NCBI RefSeq assembly: GCF_014901205.1 | Contig: NZ_JACNMU010000003.1 | Coordinates: 1 to 64,000 of the forward strand | From: Meridianimarinicoccus sp. MJW13 | GTDB taxonomy: Bacteria > Pseudomonadota > Alphaproteobacteria > Rhodobacterales > Rhodobacteraceae | Length of the DNA stretch: 64,000 nucleotides | Direction of reading: 5' to 3' | Part shown: in pieces, positions 36,828 to 45,421 of the stretch | How positions within the stretch are numbered: the first letter of the stretch is position 1 | Layout: the number at the start of each line of letters is the position of its first letter | The notes under the pieces: model-generated | Databases searched by the model: none | Told to the model about the DNA's origin: nothing | The model's input: only the letters and a program-made list of their open reading frames with translations | Program-made: the position numbers and the translations under genes

Positions 36828-39041
36828 GTGCGAGACGCCGCTTCTACCAAGACCACCCATCCTGTCCTGACCTTCTGGGTCCTGGCAGGCTGGGTGGGAT
36901 TTTGCCTTCTGCCCTGGTACGGGGTCGAAGACGGATTCTTCGGGTTTTCCTGGCTGCTGGAAGGCTACCCGCTGGACGAGGATTTCGCGCCGGCGGCGTT
37001 CCTTCTGGCGCAGGGCGAGAAGCTCTGGCTGGCCCCGCTGGCCCTGCCCCTGCTTGCCCCGCTTGCGGTCCTGCGGCTGCGCAAATCGGAACCGGCCTAT
37101 GCCACCGTGCTGATGCTGTCCGGCGCCGTGGGATTTTCCTATCTGGTGGCGCAAGGGTTCGGCATCGGCATTCGCGGGTTTACCTTCGACTGGCTGACGG
37201 CGCTGTTTGGCGACTTCGATGACCGGCAATACGGCATGGGCTACGGCGCATTGCTGGTGGCTTCGGCCTTTCTGTTCCTGCTCACCCAGGGCATTGCGGC
37301 GCGCGGCGCGATCAACGGCGATGTCTTCGTGGTCAGCGCCATCGGCGGCGTGATCGTGGTGGTCGCCACCTTTGTCTTCTTCCCCATCGCCAAGATGCTG
37401 CTGGCCGCCTTCGTGACCGAAGAGGGCAGCTATTCGATGGCTGTCTTTGCGTCGAAATTCTTCAGCAACCGTCTGTGGGGGCTTGGCTGTTTCCAGGGCG
37501 CGCGCTGCGGTGTGGCGTGGAATTCACTGATCCTTGCGATCCTGGTCGGCGTGATCACGACGGCGCTGGGGCTGGTCTTTGCGCTGGTGGTGACCCGTTC
37601 GGGGTTCCGCTACAAGCGCGCGTTGCGGGCGTTGACGGTGCTGCCGATCATCACCCCGCCCTTCGTCATCGGTCTGGCGCTGATCCTGTTGTTCGGGCTG
37701 TCGGGATCGGTCACCGTGTTCGTGGCCGATGTCTTCGGCATCCAGCCAAGCCGTTGGCTGTATGGCCTGCCCGGCGTTCTGATCGCGCAGGTGCTGGCCT
37801 TCACGCCAATAGCCTTCCTGGTGCTGATCGGCGTGGTCGAAGGCGTCTCGCCGTCGATGGAGGAAGCCGCCCAGACCCTGCGGGCGAACAAGTGGCAGGT
37901 GTTCGTGACCGTATCGCTGCCGCTGATGCGGCCGGGGTTGGCCAATGCCTTCCTTCTGGGGTTCATCGAAAGCATGGCGGATTTCGGAAATCCGCTGGTG
38001 CTGGGCGGCAATTTCAACGTGCTGTCGACCGAGATCTTCTTTGCCATCGTCGGCGCGCAATACGACCAGGGTCGCGCGGCGGTCCTGGCCATGGTGCTGC
38101 TGGCCTTCACCTTGTCGGCCTTTTATGCACAGCGGGCCTGGCTTGGGAAGAAGTCCTACACTACCGTCACTGGCAAGGGCGACGCCGGGGTGCATCCGTT
38201 GATGCCAAAACGGCTGTCGATCCCGGTGCTGAGCATTGCGGCCCTTTGGGGCGGGTTCACCGTGGTGATCTACGTGATGATCTTCTACGGCAGTCTGGTG
38301 GAGCTTTGGGGCGTGAATGACACACTGACGTTCAAGCACTATGTGACCGCCTTCGCGGTCCGGCTGGAAGAAGGCGGCATCCGCTGGATCGGCTCTGCCT
38401 GGGACAGTTTCTGGACCACGATCTATATTGCCGCCGCTGCCGCACCACTGACCGCCATCGTCGGGCTGGTGACCGCCTACCTTCTGACCCGCCAGACCTT
38501 CGCGGGCAAGAACGCCTTCGAATTCGGCACCATGTTGAGCTTCGCAATCCCCGGCACGGTCATCGGCGTCAGCTATATCCTGGCGTTCAACGTGCCGCCG
38601 ATCGAGATCACAGGCACCGGGATCATCCTCGTGGTCAGTTTCATCTTCCGCAACATGCCCGTGGGCGTGCGCGCCGGCATCGCGTCGATGTCCCAGCTCG
38701 ACAAGTCGCTGGATGAATCTTCGCTGACGCTGGGGGCCAACAGTTGGCAGACCTTCCGACGGGTGATCCTGCCGCTGCTCAAGCCTGCCATTCTGGCGGC
38801 GCTGGTCTACAGCTTCGTGCGGGCCATGACCGCGATCTCGGCCGTTATTTTCCTGGTCTCGGCGGAATACGACATGGCGACGAGCTATATCATCGGGCGG
38901 GTCGAAAACAACGACTACGGGCTTGCGATTGCCTATTCGACAACGCTGATTTTCGTGATGTTGGCCGCCATCGGCCTGCTGCAACTGCTGGTCGGTCGCA
39001 CGCAGATCGGGCGGCGCACCCAGTTCACCTCGGGGAGTTAG
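36828..39041 (+). CDS. ABC transporter permease, double-length FbpB/AfuB type
   Basis: 737 residues with two fused binding-protein-dependent permease halves. EAA loops are around EEAAQTLRANKWQVFVTVSLPLMRPG (first half) and DESSLTLGANSWQTF (second half). N-terminal spans and a long extracellular loop occupy residues 1-200. The GTG at 36828 lies 4 bases after the afuA-like stop, suggesting coupling. It is the membrane channel for the AfuA-like protein. Confidence 0.88.
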   Translation: MRDAASTKTTHPVLTFWVLAGWVGFCLLPWYGVEDGFFGFSWLLEGYPLDEDFAPAAFLLAQGEKLWLAPLALPLLAPLAVLRLRKSEPAYATVLMLSGAVGFSYLVAQGFGIGIRGFTFDWLTALFGDFDDRQYGMGYGALLVASAFLFLLTQGIAARGAINGDVFVVSAIGGVIVVVATFVFFPIAKMLLAAFVTEEGSYSMAVFASKFFSNRLWGLGCFQGARCGVAWNSLILAILVGVITTALGLVFALVVTRSGFRYKRALRALTVLPIITPPFVIGLALILLFGLSGSVTVFVADVFGIQPSRWLYGLPGVLIAQVLAFTPIAFLVLIGVVEGVSPSMEEAAQTLRANKWQVFVTVSLPLMRPGLANAFLLGFIESMADFGNPLVLGGNFNVLSTEIFFAIVGAQYDQGRAAVLAMVLLAFTLSAFYAQRAWLGKKSYTTVTGKGDAGVHPLMPKRLSIPVLSIAALWGGFTVVIYVMIFYGSLVELWGVNDTLTFKHYVTAFAVRLEEGGIRWIGSAWDSFWTTIYIAAAAAPLTAIVGLVTAYLLTRQTFAGKNAFEFGTMLSFAIPGTVIGVSYILAFNVPPIEITGTGIILVVSFIFRNMPVGVRAGIASMSQLDKSLDESSLTLGANSWQTFRRVILPLLKPAILAALVYSFVRAMTAISAVIFLVSAEYDMATSYIIGRVENNDYGLAIAYSTTLIFVMLAAIGLLQLLVGRTQIGRRTQFTSGS

Positions 39042-39044
39042 ACC

Positions 39045-40118
39045 ATGGTAGAGACGTTGATCCGCAGCAAGGCGGCGCCGGTCTCCTTCGTCGGGGTCTC
39101 GAAGGTCTTCGGGCGCGACGTGGTGGCGGTCGACAACATCGATTTAGAGGTCGAGGCGGGCAAACTGGTGACCCTGCTCGGCCCGTCGGGCTGTGGCAAG
39201 ACCACCACCCTGCGGATGATCGCGGGGCTTGAAATGGCCACCTCGGGCCAGATCCTGATCGGCGACAAGGACGTGACGAAACTGCCCGCGACGGATCGCG
39301 ATGTCTCGATGGTGTTCCAGTCCTATGCCTTGTTCCCGCATATGACGGTGCTTGAGAACGTCTCCTACGGACTGACCTTTTCCGGCTTTGCCAAGGCCGA
39401 AACCCGGCAACGGGCGCTGGCCGGGCTGGACCTGGTCGGCCTGAAGGGGTTCGACGACCGGCTGCCCAGCGAGTTGTCGGGCGGTCAGCAACAGCGGGTG
39501 GCCGTGGCCCGCGCGCTGGTTCTGGAACCGCAGGTCCTGCTGTTCGACGAGCCGCTGTCGAACCTCGATGCCAAGCTGCGTCGCCAGGTGCGCGAGGACA
39601 TCCGCGCGATCCAGCAGGATCTGGGTCTGACCGTTGTCTATGTCACCCATGATCAGGAAGAGGCGCTGGCGGTGTCCGACGAGATCGTGGTGATGCGCAA
39701 CGCCTCCATCGCGCAGATCGGCACACCGCGCCAGTTGTACGACGCGCCGGTCGACAGCTTCGTTGCGGATTTCATCGGCGAGGCGAACCTGCTGCCGTGC
39801 GAGATCACCGCCCTTCACGGAGAGCGCGCCGAGATCGCGGTGGATGGCTACCGGTTCTCCCTGCCCTCGCGCGGGATGCCCGTCGGTCCAGCGACCCTTG
39901 CGGTGCGGCCGTCGCGCCTGGTGATTGGTCGGGACGAAGGCTTTGACGCCCGGATCATCAAGTCGACCTATGTGGGCATCCGCATGGAGTACACCCTTGA
40001 AGCCAGCTTCGGCACAATGTTCGCGGTACAGGAAAACGTCGATGCCCCGCTTGAGGTCGGATCGGACGTCAAGGTGAGCTTCCAGCCCACCGGGCCGGTC
40101 CTTATTCCGAAGGGCTAG
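39045..40118 (+). CDS. ABC transporter ATP-binding protein, FbpC/AfuC type
   Basis: 357 residues. Walker A GPSGCGKTT near residue 43, Q-loop FQSYALFPHMTV, signature LSGGQQQRVAVARAL, Walker B VLLFDEPLSNLDA, H-loop VTHD, then a C-terminal TOBE-like domain from about residue 250 (VRPSRLVIGRDEGFDARI). CGGGGAG site. Its last 17 bases overlap the convergent phosphatase gene. Confidence 0.93.
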   Translation: MVETLIRSKAAPVSFVGVSKVFGRDVVAVDNIDLEVEAGKLVTLLGPSGCGKTTTLRMIAGLEMATSGQILIGDKDVTKLPATDRDVSMVFQSYALFPHMTVLENVSYGLTFSGFAKAETRQRALAGLDLVGLKGFDDRLPSELSGGQQQRVAVARALVLEPQVLLFDEPLSNLDAKLRRQVREDIRAIQQDLGLTVVYVTHDQEEALAVSDEIVVMRNASIAQIGTPRQLYDAPVDSFVADFIGEANLLPCEITALHGERAEIAVDGYRFSLPSRGMPVGPATLAVRPSRLVIGRDEGFDARIIKSTYVGIRMEYTLEASFGTMFAVQENVDAPLEVGSDVKVSFQPTGPVLIPKG

Positions 40119-40902
40119 GCACCAACGCGGCTTCGTACAGGCGCACAAGGTCGTCGAACACGCGCGGTGCACCGACAATGACGCGCCCGCCATTTGCAAT
40201 CATCTGGTCGGCGTCCTGAGCCTCGACCTTGCCGCCAGCTTCGGCGACCAGCAATTGACCGGCAAGACAGTCCCAGGCGTTCATATGCGCTTCGGAATAT
40301 CCCAGCAACCGACCGGCGGCGACATAGGCCAGCGACAGCGCCCCCGAGGCATTGCGGTGGAACAGGCCCCCGGCATTCAGGATCGCGGCCACAAGCCGGG
40401 CTGTTGCCTCTGAAGCGATGCGGTTGGAATGGCCGACAGCAACGCTGCCGTCGCGCAGGGTCAGGTCGCGCGGAACCGAGATCGGATGCCCGTTCAAACG
40501 CGCGCCCTCGCCGCGCACGGCCACGAATGTTTCGTCGTGACAGGGATCGTGGATGACCCCAATACAGGTCTGGCCGTTCTCGACCCCGGCGATCACCACC
40601 ACCCAGGCTGGAATGGCGTTGACGAAATTCGTGGTGCCGTCGATGGGATCGATCACCCAGGTGAAGCCCGAGGACCCTTCGGTCGGCGCATGTTCCTCGC
40701 CCACGATGGCGTCCTCGGGAAAATGCTCGGCCAGACGGCGACGCACCAGAACCTCGACCTCGCGGTCGGCCGCGCTCACGAAATCCTGGTGGCCTTTCTT
40801 CTCGATCTTCAGGGTGTCGATCTGCCGGAAGTAGTCCCGGGCCAATTGCCCGGCTTCGACCGCGATCTGGCGGGTGATTTCCGTGCGTTCGGTTAGGTTC
40901 AT
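40102..40902 (-). CDS. Inositol-monophosphatase-family sugar phosphatase
   Basis: 266 residues. Metal-binding motifs are GEEH (near residue 69), WVIDPIDGTTNF (near residue 86) and WDCLAGQLLVAEAGG (near residue 210), the complete lithium-sensitive phosphatase set. ATG at 40902 with GGAG. Placed tail-to-tail with the ATPase gene of the AfuABC-like transporter (17-base overlap); it could hydrolyse the imported phosphorylated sugar or polyol. Substrate cannot be told from sequence. Confidence 0.88.
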   Translation of the reverse strand: MNLTERTEITRQIAVEAGQLARDYFRQIDTLKIEKKGHQDFVSAADREVEVLVRRRLAEHFPEDAIVGEEHAPTEGSSGFTWVIDPIDGTTNFVNAIPAWVVVIAGVENGQTCIGVIHDPCHDETFVAVRGEGARLNGHPISVPRDLTLRDGSVAVGHSNRIASEATARLVAAILNAGGLFHRNASGALSLAYVAAGRLLGYSEAHMNAWDCLAGQLLVAEAGGKVEAQDADQMIANGGRVIVGAPRVFDDLVRLYEAALVPSPSE

Positions 40903-40998
40903 GATTTTCTCCGGTGCCGTTGCCCAAGGGATGCCAGCCACCCTGCCAGATTCTGTGTGGTTTCACACCGATATGGAACATCGGCCGTCCCTGTTCCG

Positions 40999-41898
40999 TC
41001 AAACCAGCCCGTTTGCCGCCATGAACGTATCAAGCTTGCCTTGTTGCGCCGGGGTCAGGGGCCAGGCCGATGGCGGGCGGGTCGGGCCGCAGTCGAGGCC
41101 CTGGGCCAGCAGCGCCGCCTTGACCCCGGTCACATTGGTGCCGTTCAACTCCTCGGCCCGGATATCCTCGAACGCACGCATGTCTTCGATCAGGCGGTTG
41201 GCCTGCGGATAGTCGCCCGTGGCCAATGCCGCATGGATCGCGACCGAGCGTTCCGGCCAGACGTTGATCAACCCGCTGGTGAACCCGCGCGCGCCGACGG
41301 CATAAAGCGGCGGCGCCCAGACCTCAGCCAGCCCGCCGACCCAGGTGATGCCGGGATCACAGGCGGCGATGGCAGCGGCCAGCTTCAACGGGTTGGGCGT
41401 CGCCCATTTCACGCCCTTGACCCCGTCGATATCGCACAGCGCCTTGATGCCATCGGTGCCGATGGCATCGTTGCGCAGGTACAGCATGATCGGCAGACCG
41501 CCCGAGGCTTTCGAGACTGCCCTGACATAGTCGACGGTGCCGCGCGGGCTGACGAAGGGATCGGGCGGCTGATGGATCATCAACGCGCTGGCCCCGGCGG
41601 CGGCAGAGGCTTCGGCAAGACGGCAGGCATCACGGATGCCGCGCCCGACCCCGGCCAGCACCGGCGCACGGCCTGCAACCATGGCCGAAACCTCCTGCAC
41701 CATGGTGCAGGCTTCATCGGTGGTCAGGGCGTAGAACTCGCCGGTATTGCCGTTCACCACGGGCATGTGCACGCCCGCCGTCAAGGCGCGGTCAAGGATC
41801 GGCACCAGTTTCCCAGGCGCGATCTCCCCCTCGGCATCATAGGGCGTGACCAGAATGCCGGAGATGCCGGCAAGCGCTGTGTCGAGATCATGGGTCAT
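40999..41898 (-). CDS. Dihydrodipicolinate synthase/N-acetylneuraminate lyase family aldolase or dehydratase
   Basis: 299-residue TIM-barrel class I aldolase. NGNTGEFYALTTDE near residue 48 is the 2-oxo-acid carboxylate-binding GxxGE motif, and the Schiff-base lysine lies in KGVKWATPN near residue 163. Its start shares one base with the upstream dehydratase stop, so the two are translationally coupled. The pairing with an IlvD/Edd dehydratase suggests cleavage or dehydration of a 2-keto-3-deoxy sugar acid. KDG/KDA aldolase or a dehydrating relative cannot be distinguished here. Confidence 0.85.
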   Translation of the reverse strand: MTHDLDTALAGISGILVTPYDAEGEIAPGKLVPILDRALTAGVHMPVVNGNTGEFYALTTDEACTMVQEVSAMVAGRAPVLAGVGRGIRDACRLAEASAAAGASALMIHQPPDPFVSPRGTVDYVRAVSKASGGLPIMLYLRNDAIGTDGIKALCDIDGVKGVKWATPNPLKLAAAIAACDPGITWVGGLAEVWAPPLYAVGARGFTSGLINVWPERSVAIHAALATGDYPQANRLIEDMRAFEDIRAEELNGTNVTGVKAALLAQGLDCGPTRPPSAWPLTPAQQGKLDTFMAANGLV

Positions 41899-43640
41899 CA
41901 GAAGATATCCGGTTCACCGGCGGCGGGGCCGTGTTGGCGTTGCAGGTAGTCGAAATCGCAGCCCGTATCGGCCTGCCCCACGTGCTTGGTGAACATCCAG
42001 CCCCAGCCCCGCTGAAAGCGCGGCTCTGGTGGGGTCCAGGCGTTGCGGCGGGCCTCAAGCTCGGCCTCGGGCACCAGCATGTCCAGCGACCGGTTCGGCA
42101 GGTCCAGCCGCACCGTATCGCCGGTCCTGAGCAAGGCAAGCGGCCCGCCCACGAAGCTTTCGGGGGCCACATGCAGCACGCAGGCGCCATAGGAGGTGCC
42201 CGACATCCGGGCATCCGAAATCCGCAGCATGTCGCGATGGCCCTGCTTGATCAGCGCCTTGGGAATGGGAAGCATGCCCCATTCGGGAAAACCCGGCCCG
42301 CCCTGCGGTCCGGCATTGCGCAACACCATCACCGTGTCGGGGGTGATATCGAGATCCTCGTCATCCACCGCCTGTTTCATTTCGGGATAGCTGTCGAAGA
42401 CCAGTGCCGGGCCTTCATGCACATGGTATTTCGGATCACAGGCCGCGGGCTTGATGACCGCCCCATCCGGGCAGAGATTGCCGCGCAGCACCGCCAGAGA
42501 GCCTTCGTGGTAGACCGGGTTCGACAGCGGGCGGATCACGTCGTCGTTGTAGACCTGGGCGGTGGCGATGTTCTCGCCCACGGTCTTGCCGTTGACGGTC
42601 ATGCAGGTGGTGTCCAGCCGGTCGCCGATCTGCTTCATCATCGCCAGAAGACCCCCCGCATAGAAGAAATCCTCCATCAGGTAGTCCTTGCCCGACGGCC
42701 GAATATTGGCCAGCAACGGGGTCTCGCGCCCCAGCGCATCCAGTTCATCCAGCGTCAGATCAACCCCGGCCCGCCGTGCCATGGCAACCAGATGCACGAC
42801 GGCGTTTGTCGAACAGCCCGTGGCCATGGCCACGATGGCGGCGTTGCGCACCGCGGCCGGTGTCACGATCTGGTCGGGGGTCATATCCTCCCACACCATG
42901 TCAACGATCCGGCGGCCGCAGCTTGATGCCATGCGGCTGTGGTTGGCATCGACGGCAGGAATGGACGAGGCCCCGGCCATTGTCAGGCCCAGCGAATCCG
43001 CGATGGCGGTCATGGTCGAGGCCGTACCCATGGTCATGCACACACCGTGAGAGCGCGCGATGCCGCCCTGCACGCCGCGCCATTCCTCGTCCGAGATGTT
43101 GCCGGCCCGGCGTTCGTCCCAGTATTTCCAGGCATCCGAGCCAGAACCAAGGATCTTGCCCGCGTAATTGCCGCGCAGCATCGGGCCGGCGGGCAGAAAG
43201 AGGAAGGGAACCCCGGCCGACAGCGCGCCCATGATCAGCGCGGGCGTGGTCTTGTCGCAGCCACCCATCAGAACCACCGCGTCGAAGGGATGCGAGCGGA
43301 TGACCTCTTCGGTCTCCATCGCCAGCATGTTGCGATACAGCATCGAGGTCGGCTTGGTGAACTGCTCGTCCACCGACAGGACCGGCATCTCGATCGGGAA
43401 ACCGCCCGCCTGAAGGACGCCGCGTTTCACTTCCCTGGCACGCTCGGGGAAATGGCCGTGGCACGAGTTGATTTCCGACCAGGTGTTCAGGATGCCGATG
43501 ATCGGCTTGCCGCGAAACTCTTCTTCCGCATAGCCGAGCTGCATCATCCGCGATCTGTGTCCGAAGCTGCGCAGGTCGTCGGGCCCGAACCAGCGCGCGC
43601 TGCGCAGGGTCTCTGGCGTCTTCTTCCGCGAATCCGTCAT
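41898..43640 (-). CDS. IlvD/Edd-family sugar-acid dehydratase (L-arabinonate/pentonate dehydratase-like)
   Basis: 580 residues. Iron-sulfur cysteines in LMGGCDKTTPA and RSHGVCMTMGTASTM, and a third in ATGCSTNAVVH; C-terminal DARMSGTSYGACVLHVAPES is the family signature. The N-terminal RSARWFGPDDLRSFGHRSRM resembles arabinonate/pentonate-type members more than IlvD itself. It forms 2-keto-3-deoxy acid for the coupled aldolase-family enzyme. Its promoter carries a LacI-type operator. Confidence 0.86.
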   Translation of the reverse strand: MTDSRKKTPETLRSARWFGPDDLRSFGHRSRMMQLGYAEEEFRGKPIIGILNTWSEINSCHGHFPERAREVKRGVLQAGGFPIEMPVLSVDEQFTKPTSMLYRNMLAMETEEVIRSHPFDAVVLMGGCDKTTPALIMGALSAGVPFLFLPAGPMLRGNYAGKILGSGSDAWKYWDERRAGNISDEEWRGVQGGIARSHGVCMTMGTASTMTAIADSLGLTMAGASSIPAVDANHSRMASSCGRRIVDMVWEDMTPDQIVTPAAVRNAAIVAMATGCSTNAVVHLVAMARRAGVDLTLDELDALGRETPLLANIRPSGKDYLMEDFFYAGGLLAMMKQIGDRLDTTCMTVNGKTVGENIATAQVYNDDVIRPLSNPVYHEGSLAVLRGNLCPDGAVIKPAACDPKYHVHEGPALVFDSYPEMKQAVDDEDLDITPDTVMVLRNAGPQGGPGFPEWGMLPIPKALIKQGHRDMLRISDARMSGTSYGACVLHVAPESFVGGPLALLRTGDTVRLDLPNRSLDMLVPEAELEARRNAWTPPEPRFQRGWGWMFTKHVGQADTGCDFDYLQRQHGPAAGEPDIF

Positions 43641-43666
43641 GTGTCTCTCCCGAGGATATTCCCCTT

Positions 43667-43682
43667 TTGTATGCGCTTACAT
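43667..43682. promoter_or_regulatory. LacI-type operator O1 in the dehydratase promoter
   Basis: TTGTATGCGCTTACAT matches the LacI/GalR-family ideal palindrome ATGTAAGCGCTTACAT at 14 of 16 positions. On the minus strand a good promoter overlaps it: TTGACA (43690-43695) and TACAAA (43666-43671), 18-base spacer. Confidence 0.75.
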
Positions 43683-43775
43683 AAATTGATGTCAACGCAG
43701 ACCGCTTCACCCGCAATGGCCAGAAGGTGCGCGCCGTGCAGCTTGACAACGCAGCGCTGGCGATGATCTAAGGCC

Positions 43776-43791
43776 ATGTATGCGCTTTCAT
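43776..43791. promoter_or_regulatory. LacI-type operator O2 in the tctC promoter
   Basis: ATGTATGCGCTTTCAT matches the same ideal palindrome at 14 of 16. It begins about 28 bases after a plus-strand TTGACA (43743-43748), so it would overlap the transcription start of the tctCBA operon. O1 and O2 are centred 109 bases apart. Confidence 0.72.
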
Positions 43792-43875
43792 CGCAACTGC
43801 GAGTCGCGCTTTGCGCTGGAGGAGGCGCAACAGATTGTAATCCAGTGGCCGCGTGCGGCCAAACGGGAGGACCTC

Positions 43876-44925
43876 ATGAAACTGACCCGCAGAACCCTTC
43901 TTGCAGCCGCCAGCAGCGCGGCGCTCCTCATCCAGCCGGTGGCCTCGGCCGCGCAGGAACTGCCCCGCAACGTGCGCCTCGTGATCGGCTCCACCTCGAC
44001 GGGCGGCGACACCTACCAGAACTCGGCCATCGTGGCCGAAGCCCTGGCCGAACAGCTTGGCATCAACATCAAGGTTGACGCGGTCGGCGCCACCGAGGCT
44101 TTCAAGGCACTGGGTCGGGACAGCCGCGGCAACACGCTGATGATCTTTCACGACCAGTCCTATCTGGGGAACCTCTACGGGGTGACCGGCTATGCCGACC
44201 CGTTCGAAGGCTACACCGTGGGCCAGACCGTCGCGATCAACCCGGGCAACGCCTATCTGGTGGGCTGCGACAGCCCCTATCAGTCGATGGACGACATCCT
44301 GACCGCCGCCGCCAATGGCGACCGCGTGCGCGTGGCCATCCAGCCCGGCGGCGTGTCTGAAATCGGCTTCTCGGCCATGAAGAACGCCGCTTCGGTGCGC
44401 GCACCGGGATCCGAGGAAAACATCGTGGCCGTCAACACCGGATCGCAATCCGACAAGAACCAGGCGATGTGGGATGATCTGGCCGATGTCATCAACGGCT
44501 CGATCCAGGCCAACGAGCAGTTCACCCAACTGCCTGCCGATGACCAGAAGTGCATGCGCTTTGTCTGGATCACCGCGCGCCCGGCGACCCTTGAGCAGGC
44601 CCCCGCCGCCGGCATGGGCAACACCACCCGTGACCAGATGCTGCAATACGCCTCGCCCGCGACCAGCGTGACACTGGACGGCACGCAGGATTTCACCTTC
44701 GATAAGGAATTCTTCTTCCTGTACAACAAGGACATGGATCCGGCGATCATCGATCAGGTCGATGCCGCGCTGACTGCCATCTACGACAAGGGCGCGATCC
44801 AGGATCGTCAGAAGGCATCGTTCTTCATCCCCAACTTCCTGCCTGCGGATGAAGCACGTCAGCACCTGACGGACAAGCGGGAGACCTACGCCAAGGTCAT
44901 CGAACAAATCTCCGGCGGTTCCTGA
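43876..44925 (+). CDS. Tripartite tricarboxylate transporter, periplasmic binding protein (TctC family)
   Basis: 349 residues with an RR-containing signal peptide (MKLTRRTLLAAASS, cleavage near residue 28). Mature part NVRLVIGSTSTGGDTYQNS and the GYTVGQTVAINPGNAYLV segment fit a TctC-like solute receptor. The ATG at 43876 has GGGAGG; the open frame from 43780 includes the operator and is not coding. First of tctC-tctB-tctA. The neighbouring dehydratase suggests a sugar-acid substrate rather than citrate. Confidence 0.82.
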   Translation: MKLTRRTLLAAASSAALLIQPVASAAQELPRNVRLVIGSTSTGGDTYQNSAIVAEALAEQLGINIKVDAVGATEAFKALGRDSRGNTLMIFHDQSYLGNLYGVTGYADPFEGYTVGQTVAINPGNAYLVGCDSPYQSMDDILTAAANGDRVRVAIQPGGVSEIGFSAMKNAASVRAPGSEENIVAVNTGSQSDKNQAMWDDLADVINGSIQANEQFTQLPADDQKCMRFVWITARPATLEQAPAAGMGNTTRDQMLQYASPATSVTLDGTQDFTFDKEFFFLYNKDMDPAIIDQVDAALTAIYDKGAIQDRQKASFFIPNFLPADEARQHLTDKRETYAKVIEQISGGS

Positions 44926-44936
44926 TCCCACACATC

Positions 44937-44965
44937 CGGCCCGGGCGCACCCTGTGCCCGGGCCG
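44937..44965 (+). terminator. Intercistronic hairpin tctC/tctB
   Basis: Arms CGGCCCGGGC (44937-44946) and GCCCGGGCCG (44956-44965), extendable inward, 11 bases after the tctC stop. Confidence 0.6.
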
Positions 44966-44991
44966 TTCTGGTTCCTTGAAGGGAGGCATGC

Positions 44992-45411
44992 ATGGGCAAC
45001 CTGGGTCAGGTCACCATCGACTTTGAACGCTCGCATCTGGTCTTTCCGATCCTGATCGGCAGCATTCTGGCGCTTCTTGGCATTGCCATCCTGATCACCC
45101 GGCGCGACCGGATCGCGGCCTCGGGGCCCAATTGGCGCCAGACGTTTGCGGACATGGACAAGTTGCGGTTCTTCGGAACGCTCGTGCTGACCGTGCTCTA
45201 CTTCTCGCTCATGGTGCCGGTGGGCAACTTCTGGCCGAACACGGGGCTTGGGTTTCTGATCTGCTCGATCCCCTATGTGCTGGCGACGGGACTGTTGTTC
45301 ATGCATGAGCGCCCCTTGCGGCAGGTGCTGGTCATGCTGGTGATCGCCGTGATCGGCCCGTCTTTCGTCTGGTGGCTGTTCACCGAGATCTTTTTCCTCA
45401 CCCTACCCTGA
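44992..45411 (+). CDS. Tripartite tricarboxylate transporter, small membrane subunit (TctB family)
   Basis: 139 residues with four hydrophobic spans (about 15-35, 58-78, 84-104, 110-130). Size and position between TctC and TctA identify it; TctB proteins are weakly conserved. GGGAGG site upstream. Confidence 0.82.
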   Translation: MGNLGQVTIDFERSHLVFPILIGSILALLGIAILITRRDRIAASGPNWRQTFADMDKLRFFGTLVLTVLYFSLMVPVGNFWPNTGLGFLICSIPYVLATGLLFMHERPLRQVLVMLVIAVIGPSFVWWLFTEIFFLTLP

Positions 45412-45421
45412 GGCCCGCGCC

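Noticed and set aside
37524-38984. 486-codon frame opposite the AfuB-like permease
   Set aside because: Antisense shadow, rich in Gln/His/Arg, no start signal; the permease has clear EAA loops.
35798-40118. Annotation of this ABC transporter as ferric iron uptake
   Set aside because: The receptor lacks the paired iron-ligand tyrosines and is coupled to a sugar phosphatase gene; see the sugar-phosphate finding.
43780-43875. In-frame N-terminal extension of the TctC-like protein
   Set aside because: It would put the LacI operator inside the coding region and place the signal peptide 32 residues in; the ATG at 43876 has a good ribosome-binding site.
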